A stretch of 64,000 bases of DNA from DASPGQ01 sp035457705 (GCA_035457705.1 DATIBD010000103.1:124001-188000), one strand, 5' to 3'; shown: positions 26,589 to 36,124, counted from the first letter of the stretch. Program-made: numbers and translations. Notes: generated from the sequence alone by a model not told the origin.

Positions 26589-27680
26589 ATGAGAAACCTC
26601 GAGGAGAAGCTCGACGCCGTCGAGAAGCGCTTCGAGGAAGTCACGGCAGAGCTCGGAAAGCCGGAGGTCATCGCAGATCCCTCGCTCATCCACCGGCTGG
26701 CCAAAATCCGGGCGGAGCTGGAGCCCCTGGTGAACCTCTACCGAGCGCTCAGAACGACGCGAACCCAGCTCCACGAGACCCGACAAATGCTCAAAGAAGC
26801 GGAGGAGCCCGAGCTTCGTGCCCTGGCTTCGGAGGAGATCGAAAGGCTCGAGTCCGAGGAGAGCAGGCTTCTCGGGGAAGTGCGGCTCAAGCTCCTGCCC
26901 CGAGATCCCAACGACGAGCGCAATGTGCTCCTCGAGATCCGGGCGGGCACCGGAGGCGAAGAAGCGGCCCTCTTCGCTCAGGAGATCTTCCGCATGTATT
27001 CCCTCTTTGCGGAAGCCCAGGGGTTTCGAGTCGAAGTGATGAGTCTGAACGAGACGGGAATCGGCGGTATCAAAGAAGTCGTCGCCCTGGTCGAAGGCAA
27101 GGGCGCTTACAGCCGGCTCAAATATGAGAGCGGCGTGCATCGCGTCCAGAGGGTACCTGCCACGGAGGCCTCGGGAAGGATCCACACGTCTGCCGTGACC
27201 GTCGCCGTCCTGCCGGAAGCGGAAGAGGTCGAGGTCGAAGTCGACCCGAAAGACTTGCGCATCGACACCTACTGTTCGTCCGGTCCTGGAGGACAGAGCG
27301 TCAATACGACCAAGTCCGCGGTTCGCATCACCCACGTTCCCAGCGGCCTGGTGGTCACCTGTCAGGACGAGAAGTCCCAGATCAAGAACAAGGCCAAAGC
27401 GATGCGCGTGCTGCGCTCGAGGCTATACGACCTCGCGCGCAAGGAGCAGCGCGACCAGATCGCCAGCGAGCGCAAGGGCCAGATCGGCTCGGGGGACCGC
27501 AGCGAGAAGATTCGCACCTACAATTTCAGGGACGGACGGGTCTCCGACCATCGAATTCACTTGACGCTCCACCAGCTCGACTCGATCCTGGACGGAAATC
27601 TCGAGGAGCTGATCGACGCTCTCGTCACTCACTATCAGACCGAGAAGCTCAAAGAGGCCGAGGCTACCGTACAGCCGTGA
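26589..27680 (+). CDS. prfA: Peptide chain release factor 1
   Basis: A 363-residue release factor that reads UAA and UAG. The stop-codon tripeptide P-A-T is at 190-192, and G-G-Q, which triggers hydrolysis of peptidyl-tRNA, is at 234-236 within S-S-G-P-G-G-Q-S-V-N. Length and domain order are standard. The stop overlaps the GTG of prmC, the enzyme that methylates the Gln of this G-G-Q, so enzyme and substrate are made from one message. Confidence 0.98.
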   Translation: MRNLEEKLDAVEKRFEEVTAELGKPEVIADPSLIHRLAKIRAELEPLVNLYRALRTTRTQLHETRQMLKEAEEPELRALASEEIERLESEESRLLGEVRLKLLPRDPNDERNVLLEIRAGTGGEEAALFAQEIFRMYSLFAEAQGFRVEVMSLNETGIGGIKEVVALVEGKGAYSRLKYESGVHRVQRVPATEASGRIHTSAVTVAVLPEAEEVEVEVDPKDLRIDTYCSSGPGGQSVNTTKSAVRITHVPSGLVVTCQDEKSQIKNKAKAMRVLRSRLYDLARKEQRDQIASERKGQIGSGDRSEKIRTYNFRDGRVSDHRIHLTLHQLDSILDGNLEELIDALVTHYQTEKLKEAEATVQP

Positions 27681-28543
27681 CGACCGGGTCCGGTCCGAGC
27701 GCGATCAAGCTCATCGAGCGGGGCGCGGCCGAGCTCAGCGTAGCGGGAATCCGAGACGCACGATTCGAGTCGGAGCTCCTTTTGCGGCATGCACTGGGTT
27801 GCTCCCGCGAACGGCTCCTGGCGCGGTGGAGAGACCCGGTATCCGCTGAAGGAGCCGGGCTGTTCTTCCAGCTGGTCGAGCGCAGGCGGGGCCGCGTTCC
27901 CATACAGCATTTGCTCGGGAACCAGGAGTTCTACGGTCTTTCCTTCCGGATCACCCCCGCGGTGCTCATCCCTCGTCCCGAGACGGAAGGGGTGGTCGAC
28001 GAGGCATTGACGGAGCTCGCGGGTCGGGAGCGGCCGCGCATCGTCGATGTCGGATGTGGAAGCGGTTGTATCGCTATCGCTCTCGCCAGGGCGATCCCCG
28101 ACGCCGAGGTGTTCGCCGTCGATGCCTCTCCCGCCGCGCTCGCCGTCGCCCGGGAGAACGCGCAGCGCCACGACCTCGGTCGGCGAATCGTCTTTCTTCA
28201 TGGCGATCTCGTCGAGCCGGTGCGCGGTGATGCCCCCTTCGATGCGATCGTCAGCAACCCGCCCTATATCGCCGATGACGAAATGGAAGAGCTAGAGCCC
28301 GAGGTATCGGAGCACGAGCCCAGGATGGCCCTTGCGGGAGGTGCCGACGGCCTCGAAGTCATCGAACGCCTCATTCCCCGGACACGAGACGTCCTGGCGC
28401 CTGGAGGCGTCCTGGTTCTCGAGATCGCGAAGGGCCAGGATCGCCGCGTCGAAGAGATCGTCGAGCGGGCCGGGCTAGAGATGCAACGTATCGCCTCCGA
28501 CCTCGCCGGCATCCCGCGAATCGTCGTTGCTCGCAAGGGATAA
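27677..28543 (+). CDS. prmC: Release-factor glutamine N5-methyltransferase
   Basis: A 288-residue SAM-dependent methyltransferase. The N-terminal helical domain (1-85) binds the release factor. The SAM motif D-V-G-C-G-S-G-C-I-A is at 124-133, and the N-P-P-Y motif that holds the target Gln side chain is at 194-197. It starts with GTG overlapping the prfA stop (GTGA). The next gene, murA, begins seven bases after its stop. Confidence 0.96.
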   Translation: MTTGSGPSAIKLIERGAAELSVAGIRDARFESELLLRHALGCSRERLLARWRDPVSAEGAGLFFQLVERRRGRVPIQHLLGNQEFYGLSFRITPAVLIPRPETEGVVDEALTELAGRERPRIVDVGCGSGCIAIALARAIPDAEVFAVDASPAALAVARENAQRHDLGRRIVFLHGDLVEPVRGDAPFDAIVSNPPYIADDEMEELEPEVSEHEPRMALAGGADGLEVIERLIPRTRDVLAPGGVLVLEIAKGQDRRVEEIVERAGLEMQRIASDLAGIPRIVVARKG

Positions 28544-28549
28544 ATAGGC

Positions 28550-29800
28550 TTGGAAAAGCTTCGCGTGGTCGGCGGCCGTCGCCTCACCGGCCACGTCCCT
28601 ATCGGGGGCGCGAAGAATGCCGCACTGCCGGCGATGGCGGCATCCCTTCTCACCGACGAACCCGTGCGCCTCGAGAATCTCCCCGACGTCTGGGACGTGG
28701 GTACCATGCGCCGGCTCCTCCGGGATCTGGGGAGCACGGTCGAGCAGACCGCGACCGGCGAGATCGAGATCGTGACGCGCGCGCTCAGCTCCCACGAGGC
28801 CCCCTACGAGCTCGTCAAGACGATGCGGGCCTCGGTCCTGGTGCTCGGACCGCTCGTGGCACGATACGGCCAGGCCCGGGTATCTCTTCCAGGAGGCTGC
28901 GCCATCGGGGCTCGACCCATCGACCAGCACATTGGTGCGCTGCGGAAGCTCGGCGCTCGCGTGGTTCTCGAGCATGGCTTCGTCGAGGCGAGCTCCGACG
29001 GTTTGAGCGGCGCATCGATTCGCTTCCAGCGCGTCACCGTAACGGGTACCGAGAACCTGATGATGGCTGCGACCCTGGCACGGGGTGAGACAGTGCTGGA
29101 GAATGCCGCTCGTGAGCCCGAGATCGTAGATCTCGCCGAGCTCCTGAATGCGATGGGTGCGCGGATCGAGGGAGCCGGCAGCGACACGATCCGAATCGAG
29201 GGCGTCTCGCGTCTCGGAGGCGCACGACACCGGATCGTGCCCGACCGCATCGAGACGGGCACTTTTCTCGTGGCATCCGCTTTGCTCGGCGACGATGTAG
29301 TGCTCACTCGCTGTCGACCAGACCACCTCGGGTCAGTGCTCGAGGCACTTCGACGAGCGGGAATCCCGATCGATTCGAGTGCAGATACCATCCGGGTGTC
29401 GTCTACTACACCCCGCGCGCTAGATGTCGTGACCGAGCCCTACCCGGGATTCCCTACCGACATGCAAGCCCAGCTGATGGTCCTCTTGACTCAGGCCCCG
29501 GGCCGCAGCTTCGTCACCGAGACGATCTTCGAGAATCGCTTCATGCACGTCGCCGAGCTCGCTCGAATGGGAGCTCGGATCCACGTCTCCGGCAATCGGG
29601 CGACGGTCGAAGGACCAACCCCGCTCTCGGGAGCAAGTGTGATGGCGACCGACCTTCGCGCCAGCGCGTGCCTTGTACTGGCCGCGCTTCTCGCGGATGG
29701 TGAAAGCCGCATTGACCGTGTGTACCACCTCGACCGGGGCTACGAGCACATCGAGGCCAAACTCAGCTCCCTCGGCGCGGAGGTGGAGCGCCTCCCCTGA
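28550..29800 (+). CDS. murA: UDP-N-acetylglucosamine 1-carboxyvinyltransferase
   Basis: A 416-residue cytosolic enzyme that adds enolpyruvate to UDP-GlcNAc, the first committed step of peptidoglycan synthesis. The substrate-binding Lys22-Asn23 pair is in G-G-A-K-N-A. The mobile-loop nucleophile is Cys117 (P-G-G-C-A-I-G), so the enzyme should be sensitive to fosfomycin, unlike variants with Asp at this position. The inside-out alpha/beta barrel repeats are all present. The start is TTG, which gives the standard N-terminus; the ribosome site is weak (AAGGGAT overlapping the prmC stop). It converges on the FHA gene. Confidence 0.97.
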   Translation: MEKLRVVGGRRLTGHVPIGGAKNAALPAMAASLLTDEPVRLENLPDVWDVGTMRRLLRDLGSTVEQTATGEIEIVTRALSSHEAPYELVKTMRASVLVLGPLVARYGQARVSLPGGCAIGARPIDQHIGALRKLGARVVLEHGFVEASSDGLSGASIRFQRVTVTGTENLMMAATLARGETVLENAAREPEIVDLAELLNAMGARIEGAGSDTIRIEGVSRLGGARHRIVPDRIETGTFLVASALLGDDVVLTRCRPDHLGSVLEALRRAGIPIDSSADTIRVSSTTPRALDVVTEPYPGFPTDMQAQLMVLLTQAPGRSFVTETIFENRFMHVAELARMGARIHVSGNRATVEGPTPLSGASVMATDLRASACLVLAALLADGESRIDRVYHLDRGYEHIEAKLSSLGAEVERLP

Positions 29801-29807
29801 CGACGAG

Positions 29808-30836
29808 TCAGCCTCCTCCGTCGATGGGCGACTTCTCGCCTTCAGGAATCGTGAGGACGCCGTGCTTCAGCAGAAGAACCAGGGTCTGACAGATCTCGAA
29901 GTCGGCAAGCGGACAGAACTCGATGATCTTGTCCACACTCTTGTATTGAGCGGCGGCGGCCATCACTTCGAACGCGGCCGGGGGAACCCGAGCGGGCAGC
30001 AGGACCTTTGACGGATGGAACACGAGGGGCGTCCCGTTGCGCGGAAGCTCGCCGCGATGCTTGGCCAGCTCGTCCTTCTGCCGCATTCCTTCCAGCAGAT
30101 GTTCCTTCAGATCTCCCGACACGGTCTCGTACTCCGGGCTTCGTCCCGGCACGAAGAACTCGAAGCGGCCGTCTTCGAGAGCCATGAGCCGGTAGAGTGC
30201 CTTCACACCGCGGGCCCGACCGAGCGTCGCGTGACAGACCTGTCCCTGTAGCAGATGAACCTTGCCCTCCTGAGCAGCCTGCCGGATCACGAGCGTGCCC
30301 GTTCCCCGGTCGGTCTCGATGACCTGAAGAAGCGACGTGAGGCGAATCTCGGAGAGCGAGCCGGAGAGCGCGCTCGTCTGGTTGGTCCCACCGTTCCCAT
30401 TCGTCGCGGCGTGATCGACGCTCTCCGAGGTTCGTGGGGCCGGGACGGTGGCCCGCGCCGATCCGGTCCCCGCCCTGGCCGACGAGACCTCGAAGATGCT
30501 CGTGCCTACCTGAATGCGGTCGCCGTTTTTCAGGAAAGCGCGGTGAACGCGCTTCCCATTCAGGAAGGTGCCGTTCGTGCTTCCGAGATCCAGGAGCTCG
30601 GGCTTGTAGTCGAAGTAATGCACTTTTGCGTGCCGCCGAGACGCGGCCTCCTCGTCCAAGAGCAAGCCGCTCGTGTCGTCCCGCCCGAGCACGACTTCCC
30701 CGAAAGGTGGCACGCGGATGGTTCTCGGCCCCCCCGGTCCAGACACCTGATGAAGCGTGAGTCGCTCCACCTGTGCAATCGACAATACCTTCGCCATGTC
30801 CACCAGCTGGGTGGGCCTCTTGTCTTGTGAAGCCAT
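29808..30836 (-). CDS. FHA-domain protein with a C-terminal DUF4388/PATAN domain
   Basis: A 342-residue soluble protein. Residues 46-115 form an FHA phosphothreonine-binding domain with the key blocks G-R-D (51-53), S-R-R-H (66-69) and S-T-N-G-T (86-90). A Gly/Asn/Thr-rich linker (about 120-155) leads to a DUF4388 (PATAN-type) domain that starts G-S-L-S-E-I-R-L-T-S-L-L-Q. Proteins of this build occur in gliding and signalling pathways of myxobacteria and relatives. ATG 30836 avoids an unsupported basic extension to 30911; ATG 30797 is possible. It is divergent from the RDD/MoxR cluster and may sense phosphorylation states relevant to it; that link is inference only. Confidence 0.85.
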   Translation of the reverse strand: MASQDKRPTQLVDMAKVLSIAQVERLTLHQVSGPGGPRTIRVPPFGEVVLGRDDTSGLLLDEEAASRRHAKVHYFDYKPELLDLGSTNGTFLNGKRVHRAFLKNGDRIQVGTSIFEVSSARAGTGSARATVPAPRTSESVDHAATNGNGGTNQTSALSGSLSEIRLTSLLQVIETDRGTGTLVIRQAAQEGKVHLLQGQVCHATLGRARGVKALYRLMALEDGRFEFFVPGRSPEYETVSGDLKEHLLEGMRQKDELAKHRGELPRNGTPLVFHPSKVLLPARVPPAAFEVMAAAAQYKSVDKIIEFCPLADFEICQTLVLLLKHGVLTIPEGEKSPIDGGG

Positions 30837-30904
30837 TTTTCTTTTGATGTTCTCATATTTCCGCGGGTACGGCCACACGGAACCGCGTCCCTCGCGTGGG
30901 AGTT

Positions 30905-30928
30905 TCCCCACTCAGTCGAGTGTGGGGA
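30905..30928. repeat. Imperfect inverted repeat in the FHA/RDD divergent region
   Basis: TCCCCACTC (30905-30913) and GAGTGTGGGGA (30918-30928) pair with one bulge around a 4-base loop. It lies upstream of the FHA start codon, in the 167-base region shared with the RDD operon, so an operator role is possible. Nothing else distinctive is seen there. Confidence 0.3.
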
Positions 30929-31003
30929 TCATGACGGCAGGCCAGCTTAGACCTGCTTCGGGCATGGCATCGCTCTTGCTAGAACACTCGGCGGAGGGAG
31001 ACG

Positions 31004-31669
31004 ATGACCTGTCCGGCGTGCAAAAAGAATCAGCCGATGGCCTTTCGTTGCAAGAGCTGCGGTGCGGAGTTGATGCGGAATCGCTATCGCTCATCCTCGA
31101 CTCTTCCGTCCGGCCCCGCGTTGCCCGCGCTGAGCGCGCCCGGCGTCGGGTCCGTCGGAACAGACTTGTCGCTTGCAGTCGACAATCCGTACCAGACCCC
31201 GCAAGCGCGAGCGCTTGCGAGCGGGTCACCGTCCGATGCGAGCGGAATCCTGGCCTCCAGAGGCGCGCGGCTCGCCGCGGTCTTGCTGGATAGCGTCTTG
31301 GCGATCCTGATACTGATTCCTCTCTTCGTTTCCATCGTAGTCTGGGCGCCATCGAGCGAGCCCTCGCCCATGGGCCTCGTCATGCTCATCGGCTCCGTGC
31401 TCGCGTTCCTCGCCTTTGTCGTCTACCAGATTCGGATGCTCATCCGGGAAGGCCAGACCGTCGGAAAACGTGTCATGAAAATCCGCATCGTCGACTACCA
31501 GAACGGGACGGTTCCGTCCGCGGGAAAGCTCATCGGCATGCGGTACTTCGTCAATGGAATCCTGGGAAACATCCCTCTATACCCGATCGTGGATCCTCTT
31601 CTCATCTTCGGTGAGGAGCGCCGCTGCATTCACGACTTTCTTGCGGGTACGAAGGTCGTACAAGTCTGA
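31004..31669 (+). CDS. RDD-family membrane protein with N-terminal zinc ribbon
   Basis: A 221-residue protein. It opens with a zinc-ribbon pair, C-P-A-C at 3-6 and C-K-S-C-G at 16-20, then a disordered Ser/Pro/Ala-rich linker to about residue 80. The RDD domain follows: A-S-R-G-A-R-L-A-A-V-L-L-D-S (the R and D of the family name), two hydrophobic helices, the G-Q-T-V-G-K-R-V-M-K-I-R block and a last helix. The function of RDD proteins is mostly unknown; some act in ion transport. GGAGGGAG precedes the ATG. It is the first gene of the cluster running to 38668. Confidence 0.88.
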   Translation: MTCPACKKNQPMAFRCKSCGAELMRNRYRSSSTLPSGPALPALSAPGVGSVGTDLSLAVDNPYQTPQARALASGSPSDASGILASRGARLAAVLLDSVLAILILIPLFVSIVVWAPSSEPSPMGLVMLIGSVLAFLAFVVYQIRMLIREGQTVGKRVMKIRIVDYQNGTVPSAGKLIGMRYFVNGILGNIPLYPIVDPLLIFGEERRCIHDFLAGTKVVQV

Positions 31670-31725
31670 TTTCTTTTCTAAGTTCGCTTCAGTAAAGGGG
31701 ACGGGGAGATGAGGAAGATGGGCGG

Positions 31726-32514
31726 ATGAAGACCGCGTCTTCATCCGCCTATCAGCCTGTCCTTTCGGACGTCATCTATCTCGAGACACCTGAGAACGTT
31801 CGCCTCGCGTTCCGCCTCGCGGGCCCTGGAACCCGGCTAGGTGCCTACCTCGTGGACCTCGCGATCCGGGCCACCGTACTCTACGGGATCGCGCTCTCGA
31901 GCTCCCTGGTGCTCTCTCCGCTCGCCCTGAGCGGACTTCCCATCGGCCTCACCTTGGTAGCGAGCTTCGTTCTCGAGTGGGGCTATGGATGTCTCTTCGA
32001 GACTCACTGGAACGGACAGACGCCGGGCAAACGAATCTTCCGACTCCGCGTCATCAAGACCGAAGGCTATGCCATCGGCTTCCATGACGCGATGATTCGA
32101 AATCTCCTTCGAGCCGCCGACTTCGCCCCCTTCTTCTACGGAGCCGGCTTCATCACCGCAGCAACGAATCCGCGTATGCAGCGTATCGGCGATATCGTGG
32201 CCGGAACGATGGTAGTGCGCGAGCCACGAGACGATCTCGGGACCGAGCCCGCCGGTCTGTCGAAGATTCCTCCGTTTGCCCTGGAGAGCTTCCGCGATCG
32301 CTATCGCATCTCGGAGAGGACCCGGGATCATATCGAGAATCTTTTTCGACGCCGGTTCGAGCTGGCACCCGAGAGAGTGGATGAAATCGCATCGATTCTC
32401 GCCACCCCGCTGGGCCTGAAGCTCGCGTCGACGGAGGATCGAACCTTCGCCCGCCGGCATCCGGCAGACTTCCTCTTCCGGATCCTTCGCGCCTACCGAG
32501 ACGCGCACTCATGA
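31726..32514 (+). CDS. RDD-family membrane protein
   Basis: A 262-residue protein with the RDD core at about 30-165: A-G-P-G-T-R-L-G-A-Y-L-V-D-L, hydrophobic helices, G-Q-T-P-G-K-R-I-F-R-L-R-V and a re-entrant C-terminal helix, followed by about 100 soluble residues. This longer type is the usual neighbour of SpoIIM-like and MoxR/DUF58 genes. Its stop overlaps the next start (ATGA at 32511-32514). It differs from the preceding RDD protein in lacking the zinc ribbon and in having the soluble tail, so the two are unlikely to be simple duplicates. Confidence 0.88.
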   Translation: MKTASSSAYQPVLSDVIYLETPENVRLAFRLAGPGTRLGAYLVDLAIRATVLYGIALSSSLVLSPLALSGLPIGLTLVASFVLEWGYGCLFETHWNGQTPGKRIFRLRVIKTEGYAIGFHDAMIRNLLRAADFAPFFYGAGFITAATNPRMQRIGDIVAGTMVVREPRDDLGTEPAGLSKIPPFALESFRDRYRISERTRDHIENLFRRRFELAPERVDEIASILATPLGLKLASTEDRTFARRHPADFLFRILRAYRDAHS

Positions 32515-33473
32515 ACAAGTCGATCTTCTTGAAGGAGCGCCGCCCCGCCTGGGAGCGGTTCGAGAAGTTGCTCGAGCGCGCGGAGTCCAGGGGTGGTCTC
32601 GGGCTCGGACCGGACGATGTCTCCGAGTTCTCGGAGCTTTTTCGCGCTCTCTGCTACGACCTCTCACAAGTGCGGTCCCGCGACTGGGGCTCCTCTGTCG
32701 AACGGTTCCTGAACGATCTCGTGGTCCGGGGCCACGGTGCCTTCTACCGGAAGTCGGATCGATCCCAGGGTCGCGTCCTGCGCTTCTTCACCCATTCCTT
32801 CCCCTCACGTCTGCGCGAGAACCACGCGTTCTTCTGGGCGTCACTCGCCCTGTTCGCCGTGCCGCTCGCGGTCTCTTGGATCGTAGTCGCCTCGGATCCG
32901 AGCCTCGCCCGAAGAATCCTTCCCGGATCGGCACTCTATACGATGGAGCAGATGTACTCCGGCGATATGGAGGAGACCGGGCGGGCGGATGCCGCCATGG
33001 CCGGTTTCTACGTACGCCACAACATTTCGATCGCCTTCCAATGCTTCGCCCTCGGGGTTTTTATCGGTGTGGGTACGGTCTACGTCCTGCTGTCCAACGG
33101 AATTCAGCTGGGCACGGTGTCCGGATACATCGTAGGCAACGGACATGCGGAGCGCTTTCTCGGATTCGTTTCCGGCCACAGCTCGTTCGAGCTCTCGGCC
33201 ATCGTCGTCGCCGGCACCGCGGGCCTCGTTCTGGGGCACGCGATCGTGGCACCGGGGAGCTTCTCTCGGGGGGAAGCGTTGCGCCGGCGAGGTCGCGTCG
33301 CGGTGGAGATCGCTCTCGGCGCGGCGGCCATGCTTTTCGTGGCCGCGCTCATCGAGGGCTTCTGGTCCGCCCAGCCTTTGCCGGCGGCGATCAAATACGC
33401 GGTGGCGGGTGTCTTCTGGATCGCCGTAGTCAGCTATCTCGCCCTCGCGGGGCGGGGAGAGCCACGCGGATGA
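32511..33473 (+). CDS. SpoIIM-like membrane protein
   Basis: A 320-residue protein with about 105 cytosolic N-terminal residues and then five to six membrane helices. The C-terminal half has the pattern of the stage II sporulation protein M family: V-R-H-N-I-S-I-A-F-Q-x-F-A-L-G, then N-G-I-Q-L-G and S-G-H-S-S-F-E-L-S-A-I. The family is widespread outside spore formers, and here there is no other sporulation gene, so a sporulation role should not be assumed. It overlaps both neighbours by ATGA. Confidence 0.88.
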   Translation: MNKSIFLKERRPAWERFEKLLERAESRGGLGLGPDDVSEFSELFRALCYDLSQVRSRDWGSSVERFLNDLVVRGHGAFYRKSDRSQGRVLRFFTHSFPSRLRENHAFFWASLALFAVPLAVSWIVVASDPSLARRILPGSALYTMEQMYSGDMEETGRADAAMAGFYVRHNISIAFQCFALGVFIGVGTVYVLLSNGIQLGTVSGYIVGNGHAERFLGFVSGHSSFELSAIVVAGTAGLVLGHAIVAPGSFSRGEALRRRGRVAVEIALGAAAMLFVAALIEGFWSAQPLPAAIKYAVAGVFWIAVVSYLALAGRGEPRG

Positions 33474-34288
33474 GGCTCGAAGCAGCGACCCTTTCACTCG
33501 AGCCTCGGCCGGTTGGTGTTTGTATCGACCTCGCGATTCTCTTCTACCGGCGCCACGCGGGGAAGCTCGTCGCTCTCTCGGCGCTCTTCGGCGCCTTGCC
33601 CGTCACGGTGGGTGCCCTTCGCGCTGCGGACGGCGACGGCTTTATTTGGACCGCCCTGCTCTTCTTCTACGGATCGTCTTTCCTGGGCGCTGCGATCGTC
33701 GCCGGCGCCGGCCATCACGTATTCGGAGAACCGTTCACCCTGACGAATGCGCTGGGGCATTTCTATCGCAGGAAGGGGAGCTTGCTGATTCTGCTTCCCA
33801 TCGGCCGTACGTTGCTCGCCCTGGTCGGCATCATGTGCTGGGGAGTACCATTCATCCCTCTCGGCGTCCGTAACGGGTTTCTCGCCGAAGTCTTGATACT
33901 CGAGCAGCTGAAGGGTGCGCGCGCTTGGCGACGGCTCCAGGAAGTACTCAGGAGATCTTTCCTGGACGCCTGCGGACGCTACACCGCCATTCTGTCCTTC
34001 GCCGCCATCGTCAGCGCCGCGATGTTTCTCCTCGTCGACATAAGTTGCGACGCCCTATTTGGCGTCCCGATTCTCGTGGCCAAGGTCTCCTGGGCCATGG
34101 CCTTCGAAGATATCTCGAACCTGGTGTCTTACGATCCTCTCCTCGTGGCGACGCTCGCGTCGATCCTCTGGCTCGTCTATCCACTGGCTCGGCTCGCCTG
34201 GTTCTTCTGCTATCTGGATGCCCGGATTCGCAAGGAGGGCTGGGATGTCGAGATCGACTACCGGCTGGAAGCTCGGAGGATCGTCTGA
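33470..34288 (+). CDS. Polytopic membrane protein of the RDD/MoxR cluster
   Basis: A 272-residue protein with hydrophobic helices at about 32-50, 60-82, 105-130, 172-190 and 222-245. It has a short Arg-rich segment, R-R-L-Q-E-V-L-R-R-S, in the middle. No family motif is recognised, but a gene of this kind commonly sits between the SpoIIM-like and DUF4129 genes in such clusters. It overlaps the SpoIIM-like gene by ATGA and ends two bases before the next start, whose GGAGGA ribosome site lies in its last codons. Confidence 0.78.
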   Translation: MRLEAATLSLEPRPVGVCIDLAILFYRRHAGKLVALSALFGALPVTVGALRAADGDGFIWTALLFFYGSSFLGAAIVAGAGHHVFGEPFTLTNALGHFYRRKGSLLILLPIGRTLLALVGIMCWGVPFIPLGVRNGFLAEVLILEQLKGARAWRRLQEVLRRSFLDACGRYTAILSFAAIVSAAMFLLVDISCDALFGVPILVAKVSWAMAFEDISNLVSYDPLLVATLASILWLVYPLARLAWFFCYLDARIRKEGWDVEIDYRLEARRIV

Positions 34289-34289
34289 G

Positions 34290-35054
34290 GTGCGCCGCCC
34301 AAGCGACCTCGTCCTCCTCATGTGCGGTCTGCTCGTCTTCGAAGCGGCACTCGGAGCTTCCCAGGAAGAAATCGGCGGCTCCGGCTACGAGAACCGGGAC
34401 GAGGAAATGGTCGAGGGCAAGGTTGCCGAGATTCTCTCCCGCCCGGAGTTCGAGAGACTCCGTGTCGAGCCGGGGCCGGATCCGCCACTAGCAGAACGTG
34501 GATGGCTCGCCCGTTTCATCGACTGGCTAGAGGCGTGGCTGAGTCGGGAAGGCCGCAACAAGCAGTTCCCGGCGCTCACGCTCTCGGGATTCGAGCTTTT
34601 GATCTACGCGGCGGCGGCACTCGCAGTAGGACTCGTCCTGGCAATGATGGTGAAGGCGCTCGCTTCGCGATCCCGTTCCACGAGGACCGAGCCCTCACAG
34701 CCGCGGCAGTCGTCCGCCATTCGCTCGTTTGTCGCTCCCGGTGAGATCGCACCGGAAGAGTACTGGCGGCGGGCGATCGCCCACGGAGAGGGGGGGCGCT
34801 ACCGCGAGGCGATTCGTGAGATCCTGCTTGGGGCGATGAGCTCGATCGAAAGGCGCGGACTGATCCGTTTCCGAAAAGGACTCACGAATCGTGACTATCG
34901 TCTCGCCGTGGGCGGCACATCGCGCGAATCCTTTGCCCTGATTGCGAATGCGTTCGAGTTCGTCACCTTCGGAAGAAGAGAGCCCACCCTCGAGAGCTAT
35001 CGCCACTGCTGCCGGGAGTTCGAGAAGAGTTTCCGAGCCGAGGACGCGAATTGA
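34290..35054 (+). CDS. DUF4129-domain membrane protein
   Basis: A 254-residue protein read from GTG 34290, supported by GGAGGA at 34275-34280. An N-terminal export or anchor helix (about residues 6-20) is followed by an acidic periplasmic-type stretch, one strong membrane helix at about 105-128, and a C-terminal DUF4129 domain with E-Y-W-R-R-A-I-A-H, Y-R-E-A-I-R-E-I-L and L-T-N-R-D-Y. In related genomes this domain is linked to transglutaminase-like and MoxR/DUF58 genes. The stop shares bases with the next ATG (TGATG). Confidence 0.82.
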   Translation: MRRPSDLVLLMCGLLVFEAALGASQEEIGGSGYENRDEEMVEGKVAEILSRPEFERLRVEPGPDPPLAERGWLARFIDWLEAWLSREGRNKQFPALTLSGFELLIYAAAALAVGLVLAMMVKALASRSRSTRTEPSQPRQSSAIRSFVAPGEIAPEEYWRRAIAHGEGGRYREAIREILLGAMSSIERRGLIRFRKGLTNRDYRLAVGGTSRESFALIANAFEFVTFGRREPTLESYRHCCREFEKSFRAEDAN

Positions 35055-36124
35055 TGCGGAGGGATTGGCTCTGGGGCGTCCCAATCCTCGCGGCGCTTCT
35101 GGCGGCCGGGAACATCCTTCCCATCCCGAAGCGAGCCGCGCCGGGCGATTCGTTCGGCGACGAAGGCGGCGGCAAGCGGGCTTTCTTTCTGCTGGCCTCG
35201 GAGCTACTGCCCGACGTTCGGCGCAGCTCGAGCTCGCTGGTACCCGAGGACGACGATGCGGATACGCTCGTGCTGCTCGGTCCCGCACGCTATCCCGACC
35301 GAGCACAATGGCAGTCGCTCCACGATTGGGTCGCCTCCGGCAAGGCCCTCGTTTTCGCCGCGCGATGGCAGGATCCCAGCGTCCGTCTCGAGCCTTTCGG
35401 AATCGAAGTCTCGCCGTTGGTCGGGCAGAGCGGTGAAGCGGAATCCAGCGGCGTCGAAGCCGTCGTGGAGACCGAGATCGTCCAGGCGGACGAGCTGGAA
35501 TGGCGCTCGCTCGGCCAAGTGCGTACGTCGTCGGAGTCCGCCTCTGTCGACCTGCTGTACGGGGGCGCCACACAGATCCTCAGACAGCCCGTAGGCGACG
35601 GGGTCATCGTCGTCCTGGCGAGCGACTTCGTCTTCTCCAATCGCTCTTTGACTCTGGGAAACAACGGCCTGCTGGCTTTTCGCGTGCTCGAGTCCGTGAG
35701 CCCGGCTGGCGGCATCTATTTCGACGAGGTGCTGAACGAGGCGGGACGCCCCGAAGTGGTCGGGGTGCTGCTGGAACCGCCTCTGCGGGTTCCGGCTCTG
35801 CAGCTCGTCATCGTAGCGCTTTTGTTCGGTTGGATGGCGAACCGTCGCTTCGGACCAACTGAGACCAAAGAGCTTCCCGCCCGAAGGAGCCTCGTCGAGC
35901 ACGCCGAGGCTCTCGGCAGCTTGCATTTCAGAGTGGGAACTACGGCGCCCTTGCTCGCTTCTTACCTGGAGTTCTTCCGGCGCGAGCTCGCTTCGAGCTC
36001 TTCACCCGAGGCCATCGACCGGGCCACCCGGGCCGCGAAGAGCCCCAAGCTCGACCGCGCGCGCGTGGCATCTCTTCTGAAGAGCCTCGCCCGACAGCGC
36101 CTCAAATCATCGCGAGCAGGGTGA
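35054..36124 (+). CDS. DUF4350-domain protein
   Basis: A 356-residue protein. There is an N-terminal membrane anchor (residues 6-20), then a ThuA/GATase-like alpha-beta domain of the DUF4350 type (T-L-V-L-L-G-P, L-H-D-W-V-A-S-G-K-A-L-V-F, G-D-G-V-I-V-V-L-A-S-D), and a second membrane helix near 250-265 followed by a helical cytosolic tail. DUF4350 proteins regularly neighbour DUF4129, MoxR and DUF58 proteins; their role is not known. ATG 35054 overlaps the upstream stop by one base; TTG 35051 is also in frame. Confidence 0.85.
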   Translation: MRRDWLWGVPILAALLAAGNILPIPKRAAPGDSFGDEGGGKRAFFLLASELLPDVRRSSSSLVPEDDDADTLVLLGPARYPDRAQWQSLHDWVASGKALVFAARWQDPSVRLEPFGIEVSPLVGQSGEAESSGVEAVVETEIVQADELEWRSLGQVRTSSESASVDLLYGGATQILRQPVGDGVIVVLASDFVFSNRSLTLGNNGLLAFRVLESVSPAGGIYFDEVLNEAGRPEVVGVLLEPPLRVPALQLVIVALLFGWMANRRFGPTETKELPARRSLVEHAEALGSLHFRVGTTAPLLASYLEFFRRELASSSSPEAIDRATRAAKSPKLDRARVASLLKSLARQRLKSSRAG